A DNA stretch of 64,000 nt from positions 1,619,501 through 1,683,500 of the forward strand of contig NZ_CP092183.1 in assembly GCF_023499255.1 (NCBI RefSeq), given 5' to 3'. The translations under genes were made by a program, and so were the position numbers. Of the stretch, positions 7,457 through 17,133 are shown in pieces. The DNA comes from Couchioplanes caeruleus (GTDB lineage Bacteria > Actinomycetota > Actinomycetes > Mycobacteriales > Micromonosporaceae). Positions within the stretch are counted from its first letter, which is position 1; the number at the start of each line of letters is the position of its first letter. Under the pieces are notes generated by a model. That model was given only the letters and a program-made list of their open reading frames with translations, was not told where the DNA came from and made no database searches.

Positions 7457-8423
7457 CCGCCCGGTGGTCGCTGTTGCGGACGTGGTGGACGTCCACCGCC
7501 GAGACGCCGAGGCGTTCGTCCACCAGTACGTGGTCGATCGTGACCGGGGGGATGCGGTCGCCGTCGTACGGGCCCCAGGTGCCGATCAGGCCCTTGCCCG
7601 TCGCGTCGGCCGCGTCGCGGTAGCCGCTGGCGATGAGGTCGCGCAGCGGGTCGTGGTCGAGGGTGGCGTTGAAGTCGCCGAGCAGGACGCGGGGGAGTTT
7701 CTTGGCGTCCGCGCGGGGTTCCGCCTGCAGGTCGGCGCGCCAGCGGCCGAGGACCGCGACCGAGAAGGGTGCGAGGGGGTGGGCCGACTCGACCGTGATG
7801 CGGGCCGCACCGGGTGGCTGGATCGTGCCGTACGCCTGGTGGAAGCCGCCGCCGTTGACGCGGACGCCCGGGTCGGTGAGGGGGAGGCGGGAGTAGAGGC
7901 CGGAGCCGCTCGCGCCGTATTCCGGTCCGAGCGACGAGTACGGCAGGAGCTGCCCGAGCCCCGCGTCGGCGAGTCGTTTCTGCGCGGCCGGGGTGAACTC
8001 CTGCACGGCCAGCACCGCCACGTCGTTGTCCCGTACGAGCTGGACGATCTGCGCGGCGTCGGCGTTGCCGAAGAGCATGTTCGAGGTCATCACGTGCAGT
8101 TTGACGCCGGCCTGCGGGCCCCGGTCGCCGTCGGCGAAGGCCCGCGGCAGCACCGCCGTGGCCAGCAGGGCCAGCGTCACGGTGGCCACGGCCGCCGCCA
8201 GCCAGCGCCGGGTCGCGAGCGCCGCGAGGACCGGCACCACCGACCACGCCGCCACGTACGGCGTGAAGGCGAACAGCTGCACCAGCGGACCACGTTCCCA
8301 GCCGCCGAGGCGCAGCACCGCCCACGCCGCGCCGGGCAGCACGAGCAGCCAGAGCAGCACGAGCCAGGCGGCTCGGCGTACCCGGGCGGGCTTCGCGGCG
8401 GGCGCGGACGTGGTGATCGTCAT
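7425..8423 (-). CDS. membrane-anchored endonuclease/exonuclease/phosphatase family protein
   Basis: 332 residues: a short basic N-terminus, three hydrophobic segments at about residues 19-105, then an EEP domain. Domain motifs are MTSNMLFGNADA (metal Asn), AVQEFTPA (catalytic Glu), GDFNATLDHDPL and the terminal NSDHRAV. The arrangement predicts a phosphodiesterase or phosphatase domain facing the outside of the membrane, as in relatives that act on phospholipids or nucleotides. The substrate is not predictable. The gene is alone on its strand, separated from the next upstream-strand gene by the 88 bases before 8512. Confidence 0.85.
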   Translation of the reverse strand: MTITTSAPAAKPARVRRAAWLVLLWLLVLPGAAWAVLRLGGWERGPLVQLFAFTPYVAAWSVVPVLAALATRRWLAAAVATVTLALLATAVLPRAFADGDRGPQAGVKLHVMTSNMLFGNADAAQIVQLVRDNDVAVLAVQEFTPAAQKRLADAGLGQLLPYSSLGPEYGASGSGLYSRLPLTDPGVRVNGGGFHQAYGTIQPPGAARITVESAHPLAPFSVAVLGRWRADLQAEPRADAKKLPRVLLGDFNATLDHDPLRDLIASGYRDAADATGKGLIGTWGPYDGDRIPPVTIDHVLVDERLGVSAVDVHHVRNSDHRAVIAELILPPA

Positions 8424-8511
8424 GGCGGCGACGGTATCCGGCCGTCGCCAGCGCGGCCGAGCGATCCGGCGTACGTCACATTCGGGCCGCCCGGAGGGCT
8501 CTGACCAGGAT

Positions 8512-9951
8512 CTATACGTACGGGTTGAAGTTCTGCGCCGCCATCAGGAACCACGACGTGGTGCCGACGTGCTGGCGGTCGAAGTAGCCGAACCCGAAGC
8601 CGGTCTCGAACGAGCTGGTCGCCGCGACGATGCCGGAGGCGGCCGGCAGCGGGGTGCCGGTCCACGTGCCGCCCTCGCCGGGGTTGGAGAGCCGGCCGTC
8701 CTGCGGGTCGCTGGTGCGACCGACGGTCTGTCCGGCGCCGTGCGTCTCCTGGGCGGTCACCATCTCGTGCAGCAGCCCCTTGGCGCGGGCCGTGTCGCCG
8801 CGGTTGTCGCGTTTGAGCAGCGCGAGCGCGGTGTGCCCGTTGCCCTCCAGCCATACCGCGTCCCGGTTGGTGGGCAGGGCGCTGCCCGAGACGAGACCGG
8901 TGAGGGCCTTGGCCTGGCTGCTGTACGTCACGCCGGAGACGGCCCCGTCGGTGTTCGCCAGGTTGGCCGTGACCCAGTCCACGGCGCCGTCGTAGCGGTG
9001 GTCGCCGACGCCGAGCAGGGCCCACGTCTGCACGTCCTCGGGGACGTTGCTCACGTTGATGACCTCGGGGTCGGCGTGGTCACCGCCGAGCGTGCCGGTC
9101 CAGAAGTGCCCGCCCGAGCGGTTCCACATGGCGCGGACGAAGGTGCCGGCCACGGCCGCCCTGGCGGTCCAGGCCCGGTCGCGGGTCAGCTTGGCCAGGA
9201 GCGTGAAGAGGGCGTACGCGTCGATGTTGTGCTCGGTGGAGGCCCACTGCTGGTCGGTCTCGCCGTCGGCCTGCAGGCCGCCGTGGTAGCCGCCGTGGCG
9301 GTACGGCGACTGCCGTCCGGCGATCCAGAGCCCGAGCGCGACGGCGCCGTCGAGGTACTTGGCGATCCGGGTGTCGACGAAGAGCTGGGCGAGCGCCAGC
9401 GCGACCCAGGCCATGTCGCCCGTCGAGGAGCCGCCGAAGGCGAACGGCCACAGGAACGCCGCCCTGCCGTCCGCGCGCTTGAGGCCGGGGAACGCCGGGC
9501 CGCCGCCGTAGAACTGCATCGGGCCCGCCGCGTACGCCTGCCGCACCCGCCCGTCGGCGTACGTCTCGTCGTTGGCCTGGACCCACAGCAGGGCGTCGCC
9601 GATGAGCCGGGCCCGGCGCACGTTCGCGACCGTCGGGGTGGCGAGGTACGCGAGCGCCGCGAGCGCGTTGTCGTAGACGAACGCGGTCGTCATCAGCTCG
9701 CTCTCGTTGTTGTAGCTCTGCAGCAGCCGCGGCTCGCCGCCCTTGACGTACGCGTCCTGGACGACGTCGAGGTAGTGGTAGGCGCGGGCCACGGGCTCGG
9801 CGAGCGCCCGGTCCACGAGGTGCCGGGGCGCGCAGGTGCCGGCGGCCGCGTCCTCGGGCGACGGGAGTGGGCCGGCGGCCCGGCTGGCCGGGATGCTCTG
9901 CCGGCTGCGGCGGCTGAACGGGGCGGACGACGCGGTGAGGTTGGTGGGCAT
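8512..9951 (-). CDS. six-hairpin glycosidase-like protein of unknown substrate
   Basis: 479 residues without a convincing signal peptide. The sequence is rich in Trp, Tyr and Gly with repeated helical hairpins, e.g. GPMQFYGGGPAF, SSTGDMAWVALALAQ, STEHNIDAYALF and SFETGFGFGYFDRQ, typical of the (alpha/alpha)6 barrel fold. I do not recognise a named family and cannot assign catalytic residues. A palindrome of the LacI/CebR type lies 21 bases before the start codon and supports a role in carbohydrate use. The gene stands alone, with no transporter nearby. Confidence 0.6.
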   Translation of the reverse strand: MPTNLTASSAPFSRRSRQSIPASRAAGPLPSPEDAAAGTCAPRHLVDRALAEPVARAYHYLDVVQDAYVKGGEPRLLQSYNNESELMTTAFVYDNALAALAYLATPTVANVRRARLIGDALLWVQANDETYADGRVRQAYAAGPMQFYGGGPAFPGLKRADGRAAFLWPFAFGGSSTGDMAWVALALAQLFVDTRIAKYLDGAVALGLWIAGRQSPYRHGGYHGGLQADGETDQQWASTEHNIDAYALFTLLAKLTRDRAWTARAAVAGTFVRAMWNRSGGHFWTGTLGGDHADPEVINVSNVPEDVQTWALLGVGDHRYDGAVDWVTANLANTDGAVSGVTYSSQAKALTGLVSGSALPTNRDAVWLEGNGHTALALLKRDNRGDTARAKGLLHEMVTAQETHGAGQTVGRTSDPQDGRLSNPGEGGTWTGTPLPAASGIVAATSSFETGFGFGYFDRQHVGTTSWFLMAAQNFNPYV

Positions 9952-9972
9952 GACGGGGGTCCCAACGCTGGT

Positions 9973-9984
9973 GAGAGCGCTCTC
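9973..9984. promoter_or_regulatory. LacI-family operator-like palindrome
   Basis: GAGAGCGCTCTC, a perfect 12-base palindrome around CGCG-like centre AGCGCT, resembles the GAGCGCTC core bound by LacI-family sugar regulators such as CebR/CelR. It is 21 bases upstream of the minus-strand start codon at 9951. No LacI-family gene is in the window. Confidence 0.6.
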
Positions 9985-10036
9985 GGGGAGGCGCTGTGGG
10001 TCATTGAAACCCGGTTGACACGGCGTGGCAATAGCA

Positions 10037-10064
10037 GGGCCGCCGTCGGGAGCGACGGCGGCCC
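10037..10064 (-). terminator. hairpin terminator after the M16 operon
   Basis: Perfect 12-base stem GGGCCGCCGTCG (10037-10048) and CGACGGCGGCCC (10053-10064) with loop GGAG, 11 bases beyond the stop codon of the minus-strand peptidase gene. There is no T-run, as is frequent in actinobacteria. Confidence 0.75.
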
Positions 10065-10075
10065 GACATGCTACG

Positions 10076-11422
10076 TCACACCTCGGCGTCGACGATCTCC
10101 CCGATCGCGCTCACCGTGAGTTCATCGCGGATCAACGCGCTGTCGCCCTCGATCACGAGGGTGAGCCCCTCCGGATGCAGGTACTGCGCCGCGGCCGCCG
10201 ACACCTCGTCGACCGTGGCCTCCAGCAGACGCTGCCGCAGCGTGGCGTAGTAGTCGTCCGGCAGGCCGTGCACCACCAGGGTGGCCAGCGCGCCGGCGAT
10301 CGAGCCGGGCGTCTGCATGTCGACCGTCAGCGAACCGGCCCGCCACGTCCGGGCCACCTCCAGCTCCGCCTCGGTGACCCCGTACCGCCGCGTCCGGGTG
10401 ATCTCCCCGACCGTGTCGACGAGCGCCGGGGCGGTCACCGCGGTCTGCACCGACGAGCTCACCCCGAACCGGCCGAACCGGCGGGTCATGGCGAAGTCCG
10501 CGCGGATGCCGTACGAGTAGCCCTTGACCTCGCGGATGAGGTGGTTGAGCCGGGACGTGAACGCCCCGCCCAGCACGGTCGCCACCAGCGTGATCGGTAC
10601 GTAGTCCGGGTGGGCGCGTTCCGGGGCCCGATGCCCCAGCCGCAGCGTCGACTGCACCGAGCGGGGACGGTCGACCAGCAGCACCCGGCGGGACGCGGCG
10701 ACCGGCACGGGCAGCGGACCCTCGGGCGTCAGCGCCGTGCCCGAGGTGCCGGCGAACGCCGCCGCGCCGAGCTCCTCGAGGTCCAGCTTGTCGAGGTCAC
10801 CCGCGACCAGCAGCACGCCCGGCCGCTTCAGCCACGAGCCGTGGAAGTCGGTCACGTCCTCGACCGTGACGGCGGCCACCGAGGCGGGATCGCCGTGCAG
10901 CGGGCGGCCGACCCGCTCGCCGGCGCCGAACAGATCCAGGCGCAGCGCCGCGTCCGCCCGCGGCCCCGGCTGGGCCCAGTCCATCCGCAGGGCGGTCACC
11001 TCGTCGTCGCGGACCCGGGCCACGTCGGCCGGGTCGAGACGCGGCGTGCGCGCCGCCTCCGCCATCAGGGTCACGGCCCGGGGCAGCAGATCCACGGGTA
11101 CGGACACCCCGACGCGGAACGAGTCCCAGTCCACCGACGTGCTGAGCTCCGCGCCCAGACCCTCCAGGGCGAGCGCGTACTGCGCGGAGTCCCGGGTCGT
11201 CGTGCCCTCCTCCAGGCACTTGGCGAGCACGCCCGCGGTGCCCTCGCGGCCGGGAGCCTCCCGGGCGGCGCCGGCGTCGAGCAGCAGCGACGCGGTGGCC
11301 AGCAGCTGGCCGGGCAGGTGCGCCGCCACCACCTCGCCGCCGGCCACCGAGACGCGGTGGATCGCGGGGAACGCGTACGGGCGGGCGTCGCCCGGCTCCG
11401 GACGGGTCGCGACGAGGCTCAT
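10076..11422 (-). CDS. M16 peptidase-like protein, non-catalytic partner
   Basis: 448 residues with two M16 domains. At the place of the zinc motif HXXEH the sequence reads GVLAKCLEEG, so the metal ligands are missing. The C-terminal half keeps the substrate-binding Arg/Tyr pair in IREVKGYSYGIR. It starts with an ATG that overlaps the upstream catalytic gene's TGA by four bases. Such active/inactive M16 pairs form heterodimeric peptidases in other bacteria and in mitochondrial processing peptidase. Here it presumably builds half of the cavity for its partner. Confidence 0.88.
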   Translation of the reverse strand: MSLVATRPEPGDARPYAFPAIHRVSVAGGEVVAAHLPGQLLATASLLLDAGAAREAPGREGTAGVLAKCLEEGTTTRDSAQYALALEGLGAELSTSVDWDSFRVGVSVPVDLLPRAVTLMAEAARTPRLDPADVARVRDDEVTALRMDWAQPGPRADAALRLDLFGAGERVGRPLHGDPASVAAVTVEDVTDFHGSWLKRPGVLLVAGDLDKLDLEELGAAAFAGTSGTALTPEGPLPVPVAASRRVLLVDRPRSVQSTLRLGHRAPERAHPDYVPITLVATVLGGAFTSRLNHLIREVKGYSYGIRADFAMTRRFGRFGVSSSVQTAVTAPALVDTVGEITRTRRYGVTEAELEVARTWRAGSLTVDMQTPGSIAGALATLVVHGLPDDYYATLRQRLLEATVDEVSAAAAQYLHPEGLTLVIEGDSALIRDELTVSAIGEIVDAEV

Positions 11423-12747
11423 GCTTCGGTCCCTTCGGGCGCGGTCTGCTCGGGCTCGTAGATCAGCGTGACCCGGGACTCCGGGGAGAGGGTACGGGCG
11501 GCGTCGGCGATGTCGTCCGCCGTGACCGCCTGCCACTGCGGCAGCCGGTACGCCGCCGCGGCCGGGTCGCCGAACTGGGTCGCGTACCGGCTCAGCGTGT
11601 CCGCCCGGCCGCCGACCGTGGACATCTGCCGCCACCAGGAGGTGGTCAGCAGTGCCTTCCCGCGTTCCAGCTCCGCCTCGGTGACCGGCTCGGTGGCCAT
11701 GCTCATCACGACCTCGGCGACGCCGGCCTCCAGCGTGGCCGCGTCCACCCCGTCCTTCGCGGTGGCGGTGACGATCAGCGGGGCGGGGGCGTGGGCCAGG
11801 TCGACGCCGTACGCGCCGATGTAGTCGGGCTGCGCGATCCGGGCGCCGTCGGCCAGCCGCTGGTACAGGCGGCTGCCGCGGCCGCTGCCCAGCACGGCGG
11901 CCAGCACGGTGATCGCGTCGTACCCGGCGGTGCCGAACGGGTGGGTGCGGTGCGAGAGGTAGACACGCGGCGCGGGGACGGCCCCGGTGACGGTCTGGCG
12001 TACCGGCTTGGTGGCCGGGCCGGGCAGATGCCCGTGCGGCCCCGGCGCGACGTCCGGAACCGGCTCGATCATGCCGAAGTACTTGTCCCCCAGGGCGAAC
12101 ACCTCCTCGGGCGTGACGTCGCCCGCGACCGTCAGCACGGCGTTGTTCGGCGCGTAGTACCGCGCGTGGAACGCCTGGAACGTCTCCAGCGACGCCGCGT
12201 TCAGGTCCTCCATCGAGCCGATCGTCGCGTGGTGGTACGGATGCCCGGCCGGGTACAGCAGCGGCAACAGGCGCAGCCACGCGTCCCCGTACGGCACGTT
12301 GTCGTACCGCTGGCGCCGCTCGTTCTTGACCACCTCGCGCTGGTTGTCCAGCGTTTCCTGGGTCAGCGCGGGAACCAGCCCGCCCATCCGGTCGGCCTCG
12401 AGCCAGAGCGCGAGCTCGAGATGCTCCACCGGCAGGGTCTCGAAGTAGTTGGTGCGGTCGGGGTTCGTCGTGGCGTTGAGCGACCCGCCGGCGCCCTGGA
12501 CGTACCGCATGTGCTCGGTCTTGCCGACGTGCAGCGAGCCCTCGAACATCAGGTGCTCGAAGAGGTGCGCGAACCCGGTCTGGCCTTCCGGCTCGTGCCG
12601 GGAACCGACGTCGTACCAGAGGTTCACGCACACCACGGGCGCGCTGTGATCCTCACTGACGATGACGCGCAGGCCGTTGTCCAGGCGCGCGGTTTCGATG
12701 GGCCATGGGTAGCCGGTCTCGGCGACCGGCGCGGGCTGAGCAGACAC
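11419..12747 (-). CDS. M16 family zinc metallopeptidase (catalytic subunit)
   Basis: 442 residues with the inverted zinc motif HLFEH in GFAHLFEHLMFEG near residue 55. The upstream RLDNGLRVIVSEDHSAP strand and later GGRADTLSRYA region are typical of processing-peptidase-like M16B enzymes. GTG at 12747 is selected because it follows GGAGG at a good distance; longer frames read through non-protein-like sequence. It is cotranscribed with the inactive paralogue. The likely role is peptide degradation or processing in the cytosol, as no signal peptide is present. Confidence 0.9.
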   Translation of the reverse strand: MSAQPAPVAETGYPWPIETARLDNGLRVIVSEDHSAPVVCVNLWYDVGSRHEPEGQTGFAHLFEHLMFEGSLHVGKTEHMRYVQGAGGSLNATTNPDRTNYFETLPVEHLELALWLEADRMGGLVPALTQETLDNQREVVKNERRQRYDNVPYGDAWLRLLPLLYPAGHPYHHATIGSMEDLNAASLETFQAFHARYYAPNNAVLTVAGDVTPEEVFALGDKYFGMIEPVPDVAPGPHGHLPGPATKPVRQTVTGAVPAPRVYLSHRTHPFGTAGYDAITVLAAVLGSGRGSRLYQRLADGARIAQPDYIGAYGVDLAHAPAPLIVTATAKDGVDAATLEAGVAEVVMSMATEPVTEAELERGKALLTTSWWRQMSTVGGRADTLSRYATQFGDPAAAAYRLPQWQAVTADDIADAARTLSPESRVTLIYEPEQTAPEGTEA

Positions 12748-12867
12748 GCAACCTCCCTGTATCGGCCTCCAGTATCCCGGTGGGAGCCCGTCCCGCCCGG
12801 TTCCGGTGGACCAGGATGTCGCAGTCATGATCACAAACCGCGTGGCGCCCCGGCCCGGTGTGGTGCG

Positions 12868-13305
12868 ATGCTGGGCCGCGTGCCCGACGACCTCCAGGTG
12901 AACGAGCGGCTGACCATCCCGGCCGCCGAGCTGTCGTGGCGTTTCTCCCGCTCCGGCGGGCCGGGCGGCCAGGGCGTCAACACCACCGACTCCCGGGTGG
13001 AGCTGTCGTGGAACCTGCTGGCGTCCGACGTGCTCCCGCCGGCCCTGAAGGAGCGGGCGGTCGAGCGCCTCGGCAACCGGCTCGTCGACGGTGTCCTGAC
13101 CATCACCGCGTCCGAGCACCGTTCCCAGCTGCGCAACCGTGAGGCCGCCGAGGCCCGCCTCGCCATGCGGGTCGCGGAGGCCATCGCGTCCCCGCCCCGC
13201 CAGCGCCGCGCGACCAAACCGACCCGCGGCTCGGTCGAGCGCCGCATCGGCGAGAAGAAGCGCCGCGCCCAGATCAAGCGCAACCGTCGCGGGGACGTGG
13301 AGTGA
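12868..13305 (+). CDS. arfB: peptidyl-tRNA hydrolase ArfB (class I release factor-like)
   Basis: 145 residues. It rescues ribosomes stalled without a stop codon by hydrolysing peptidyl-tRNA. The GGQ catalytic motif sits in RSGGPGGQGVNTTDSRVEL, and the C-terminal tail is strongly basic (RRIGEKKRRAQIKRNRRG), as needed to enter the empty mRNA channel. There is no codon-recognition domain, which separates it from RF1/RF2. The start could be ATG 12868 or in-frame GTG 12880; both leave the domain intact. The next gene overlaps its stop by four bases. Confidence 0.9.
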   Translation: MLGRVPDDLQVNERLTIPAAELSWRFSRSGGPGGQGVNTTDSRVELSWNLLASDVLPPALKERAVERLGNRLVDGVLTITASEHRSQLRNREAAEARLAMRVAEAIASPPRQRRATKPTRGSVERRIGEKKRRAQIKRNRRGDVE

Positions 13306-14276
13306 CCGGCGCGCCGGTGGTGGAGATGCTGTGGGAGGCGGACGAACCCCACGACGCGCTCGGCGCACGGTTCGGCTTCGACGACGGGCCGGCGGCCGCT
13401 CGCTGGGTCGCCGGCATGCTGGAGAAGCACTGGGGTCTGCGCCCGGACTCCTGCGAGCGGATCGTCATGAGCGGCGGAAATGCGCTGGCCTGGGTCGGCA
13501 CGCCGTCCGGGCGGCTGCTGGCGAAGTGGTCGGTGGTGCCCGAGCGCTTCCCGCGGCTGGCCGAGGTGGCGCGGCTGACGAGCTGGCTGGACGGGCGAGG
13601 ACTGCCGGTCTCGGCGCCGGTTCCCGCGCGCGACGGCCGGCTCCAGGTCGAGGCCGGCGGCGTCTCGATGGGGCTGCAGCGGGTCGTCGAGGGCGCCCTT
13701 CTCGACACCGGTGACCCCGGTCAGGTGCGGGCGGCCGGAACGCTGCTGGCCCGGTTGCAGGACGCGCTGGCGGCATACCCGTACGCCGATCGGCTCTCCG
13801 GGCCCGCGGTCGGATCCCGGCCGTTGACCGAGCGGATCACCGGCTGGCTCGACGCCCGCGCCGGGCACCTGCCGGCGGCTGCCCGCGACGGGCTGCGGGG
13901 GATGGCCGCCGCCGCACCGCCCGACCGGCTGCCGCGGCAGCTGGTCCACTTCGACTTCCGCGCCGCCAACATCCTGTGTGCCGGCGGCGCGATCGTCGCG
14001 GTCCTCGACTTCGAGGAGGCCCGGCATGAGCCTCCGCTCTTCGAGGCGGCCCGCGCGGCGGTCCTGCTCGGCACCCGCTACCACGACTGGGGTCCGGTGC
14101 CGGGGCACGTCCGCGCGGATTTCCTGGCCGGCTACCGGGCCGTACGCCCGCCGACCCCGGCCGAGGGCTCCTGGCTGGAGCTGCTGGTGCTGTGGCAGGC
14201 CTTGGAGATGGTGCCTCCCGGCGACGACCGGACCGGGTGGGCGGCGTCCGCGCTGAGCCTGCTGCCCCGCGGTTGA
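13302..14276 (+). CDS. aminoglycoside phosphotransferase (APH) family protein
   Basis: 324 residues of the protein-kinase-like APH fold. The catalytic loop HFDFRAANIL fits HXDXXXXNXL and the metal motif is VLDFEEA. The N-terminal lobe contains LLAKWSVVP with the likely ATP-binding lysine. These families phosphorylate small molecules such as homoserine, choline, sugars or antibiotics; nothing here defines the substrate, so a resistance role should not be assumed. It is coupled to arfB through a GTGA overlap and converges with the next gene. Confidence 0.82.
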   Translation: MTGAPVVEMLWEADEPHDALGARFGFDDGPAAARWVAGMLEKHWGLRPDSCERIVMSGGNALAWVGTPSGRLLAKWSVVPERFPRLAEVARLTSWLDGRGLPVSAPVPARDGRLQVEAGGVSMGLQRVVEGALLDTGDPGQVRAAGTLLARLQDALAAYPYADRLSGPAVGSRPLTERITGWLDARAGHLPAAARDGLRGMAAAAPPDRLPRQLVHFDFRAANILCAGGAIVAVLDFEEARHEPPLFEAARAAVLLGTRYHDWGPVPGHVRADFLAGYRAVRPPTPAEGSWLELLVLWQALEMVPPGDDRTGWAASALSLLPRG

Positions 14277-14286
14277 CGCGTACCCG

Positions 14287-15270
14287 TCAGAGGTTGTGGG
14301 GTGCGACGGCCTCGCGGTTCTCCGCGGCCAGCGCCGGGCCGAGCAGCTCCTCGCAGACCCGGATCAGGCGCGCGCGCAGCGCCGCGGCCCGGCGGGCGAA
14401 CTCGCGCTGACGGGCGACGTACTCGGCTTTGCCCTCCGGGGTCTCGATCTTCACCGGGGGATGGCCGTAGGAGCTGAGATCGTAGGGGCTGGCCTGCATG
14501 TCCAGCAGCCGGATGTCGCCGGCCAGGGCGAAGCAGTCCAGGGCGAGGGCGCCCGGCACCGCGGGACCGAGCTTGCTCGCCCACTTGTGGCAGTCCATCG
14601 CGGCGTGCAGGCAGCCGGGCTGGTCCAGGTCGACCTGGGTGGCCCGGGTCGGCTGCAGCCGGTTCAGCCCGACCGCCTCGGGGGTGAAGAACCGGAACGC
14701 GTCGAAGTGGGTGCAGCGGATCGGGTGCTCCTCCACGACCTTGTCGGTCTGCTCCTGGCCCAGGCGCAGCGGCAGAGGGTGGCGGCGGTGCTCCGGCTGG
14801 CGGTAGACCATCGCCCACTCGTGCAGCCCGAAGCAGCCGGAGAACGCGGGTCGCGAGGCCGTCGCGGTGAGCAGGCCGTGGATGTAGCGGACGCTCTCCC
14901 CGCGAGCCTGCATGTACGCCTCGACGTCCAGCGTCACCACGCCGTCGGGCAGGGTCGTGTAGAACTTCCACGCCGCCTGGTCGGCGAGGCCGTCGGGTGC
15001 CGGGGCGAGGCCCGTGCCGACGCCGGGGTGCCAGCGGCGCAGCTGGGCCGGGCGGGTGCCGTAGTAGTCGTAGAGGAAGTCCTCTATGGCGTGCTTCTCG
15101 CCGGCGGCCTTGCGCGCGCGGTGCCCCGCGGTCATCTCGTCCGCGCGCTCCGCGTGGGCGCTCGCCAGCGGGATCCAGCTGACGCTGGGCAGCACGGTGG
15201 TCAGCGCGTGCCCGCCACCGGCGAGGTCCGCACCGGCGGCATGCCCACCGGCGCGTCCGCTGATCCCCAT
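14287..15270 (-). CDS. conserved hypothetical protein (often named 3-methyladenine DNA glycosylase)
   Basis: 327 residues from ATG 15270. The hallmark core EKHAIEDFLYDYY followed by LRRWHPGVG and the CTHFDAFRFFTPEA and MDCHKWASKL strings mark a conserved actinobacterial family. From memory such proteins are labelled 3-methyladenine DNA glycosylase in databases, but I see no helix-hairpin-helix or other glycosylase motif, so I leave the function open. Several conserved His, Asp and Cys residues could bind metal. Its stop is ten bases from the convergent APH-like gene. Confidence 0.6.
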   Translation of the reverse strand: MGISGRAGGHAAGADLAGGGHALTTVLPSVSWIPLASAHAERADEMTAGHRARKAAGEKHAIEDFLYDYYGTRPAQLRRWHPGVGTGLAPAPDGLADQAAWKFYTTLPDGVVTLDVEAYMQARGESVRYIHGLLTATASRPAFSGCFGLHEWAMVYRQPEHRRHPLPLRLGQEQTDKVVEEHPIRCTHFDAFRFFTPEAVGLNRLQPTRATQVDLDQPGCLHAAMDCHKWASKLGPAVPGALALDCFALAGDIRLLDMQASPYDLSSYGHPPVKIETPEGKAEYVARQREFARRAAALRARLIRVCEELLGPALAAENREAVAPHNL

Positions 15271-15298
15271 CGCACCAGCGTATCCAGCAAGTCCAGTC

Positions 15299-16123
15299 CT
15301 ATCGAGCCCCGGCGTCACCGGTTGTGAGGAACGTCCGTACGAGCTCCGCCACGGTCGCGGGCGCGCTCTGGTCGGGGGCGTTGTGGTCCAGGCCCGGTGA
15401 GCACGTGTACGCCGACCGGGGGATCAGCCGGGCGAGTTCCGGTTGCACCCGGCGCAGCCACTCGGGGCTGTGCCCGCCGGCGATGATCAGCGTGGGTGAG
15501 GTGACGGCGGCGTACCGGGTGCCGTCGGAGTCGAGGCCGGCCGCGACCCGCCACTCCCGCGGCAGCGTGTGCAGCAGCGCCCGGGTCTCCCGGCCGCCGG
15601 GGGTGTGCAGCATGATCCAGGCGAAGAGCGTCCAGGCCGGCACGGGCAGCACGCCGGCCGGGGCGAAGCCGAGCCCGGTGAGGAACCCGGCCATCGCCGC
15701 GGCGTCTCGGCCGGCGGCCAGCCTGCGTTCGAACGCCGGCAGGAAGTGCGTGTCGAAGGAGCCGTGCAGGCTCACGGCCGGGTCGAACAGGACCAGCCGG
15801 TCCAGCCTGCGGCGCAACGCCACGTGCAGGCCGATCAGCCCGCCGAAACTGTGCCCGAAGAGCTCGCCCGAGCCGGTCGCGTCGAGCACGGCCTCGGCGT
15901 CCTCGGCCTCGCGCTCGATCCCGTACGCGGCCCCGGGCGGTCCGCTCGCGCCCCGTCCCCGGCGTTCGAGGACGTGGACCGTCCGCACGTCCGCCATGGC
16001 CCGGCCGAACCGCGCGTAGTCCGTCGCGTGCCGCAGCCCGCCGGGCACGACCACGAGCCCGGGACCGGAGCCGCTGGTGGTGACGTCGATCGGCGTACCG
16101 TCCGCGCTTCTGATAGTTGGCAT
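15299..16123 (-). CDS. alpha/beta hydrolase
   Basis: 274 residues with an alpha/beta hydrolase fold. The nucleophile elbow is GHSFGG (Ser in ELFGHSFGGLIGL), the oxyanion region follows VVVPGGLRHATDYARF, and the catalytic His is probably in GLDHNAPDQ near the C-terminus. There is no signal peptide. It could be an esterase, lactonase or haloperoxidase-like enzyme. It is divergent from an ABC exporter operon across an operator-like inverted repeat, so the two may be controlled together. Confidence 0.85.
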   Translation of the reverse strand: MPTIRSADGTPIDVTTSGSGPGLVVVPGGLRHATDYARFGRAMADVRTVHVLERRGRGASGPPGAAYGIEREAEDAEAVLDATGSGELFGHSFGGLIGLHVALRRRLDRLVLFDPAVSLHGSFDTHFLPAFERRLAAGRDAAAMAGFLTGLGFAPAGVLPVPAWTLFAWIMLHTPGGRETRALLHTLPREWRVAAGLDSDGTRYAAVTSPTLIIAGGHSPEWLRRVQPELARLIPRSAYTCSPGLDHNAPDQSAPATVAELVRTFLTTGDAGAR

Positions 16124-16131
16124 GTGAGCGA

Positions 16132-16151
16132 ATGTAGTACTCCTACTACAT
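16132..16151. promoter_or_regulatory. operator-like inverted repeat between hydrolase and ABC genes
   Basis: ATGTAGTA (16132-16139) and TACTACAT (16144-16151) form perfect eight-base arms around CTCC. It lies between divergent start codons and over the -35 region of the ABC gene. The TACTACA/TGTAGTA half sites recall BlaI/PadR-type operators, but no such regulator gene is adjacent; the XRE gene downstream of the permease is the only local candidate. Confidence 0.65.
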
Positions 16152-16157
16152 ACTTGA

Positions 16158-16163
16158 TAAGGT
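16158..16163 (+). promoter_or_regulatory. -10 box of the ABC operon
   Basis: TAAGGT is seven bases before the ATG at 16171, consistent with a leaderless transcript and favouring that ATG over the GTG at 16162. Confidence 0.45.
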
Positions 16164-16170
16164 GCCGGAC

Positions 16171-17129
<959 letters not shown>

Positions 17130-17133
<4 letters not shown>

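Noticed and set aside
13302..14276. Antibiotic resistance kinase
   Set aside because: The APH fold is shared by many metabolic kinases; nothing in the context supports resistance.
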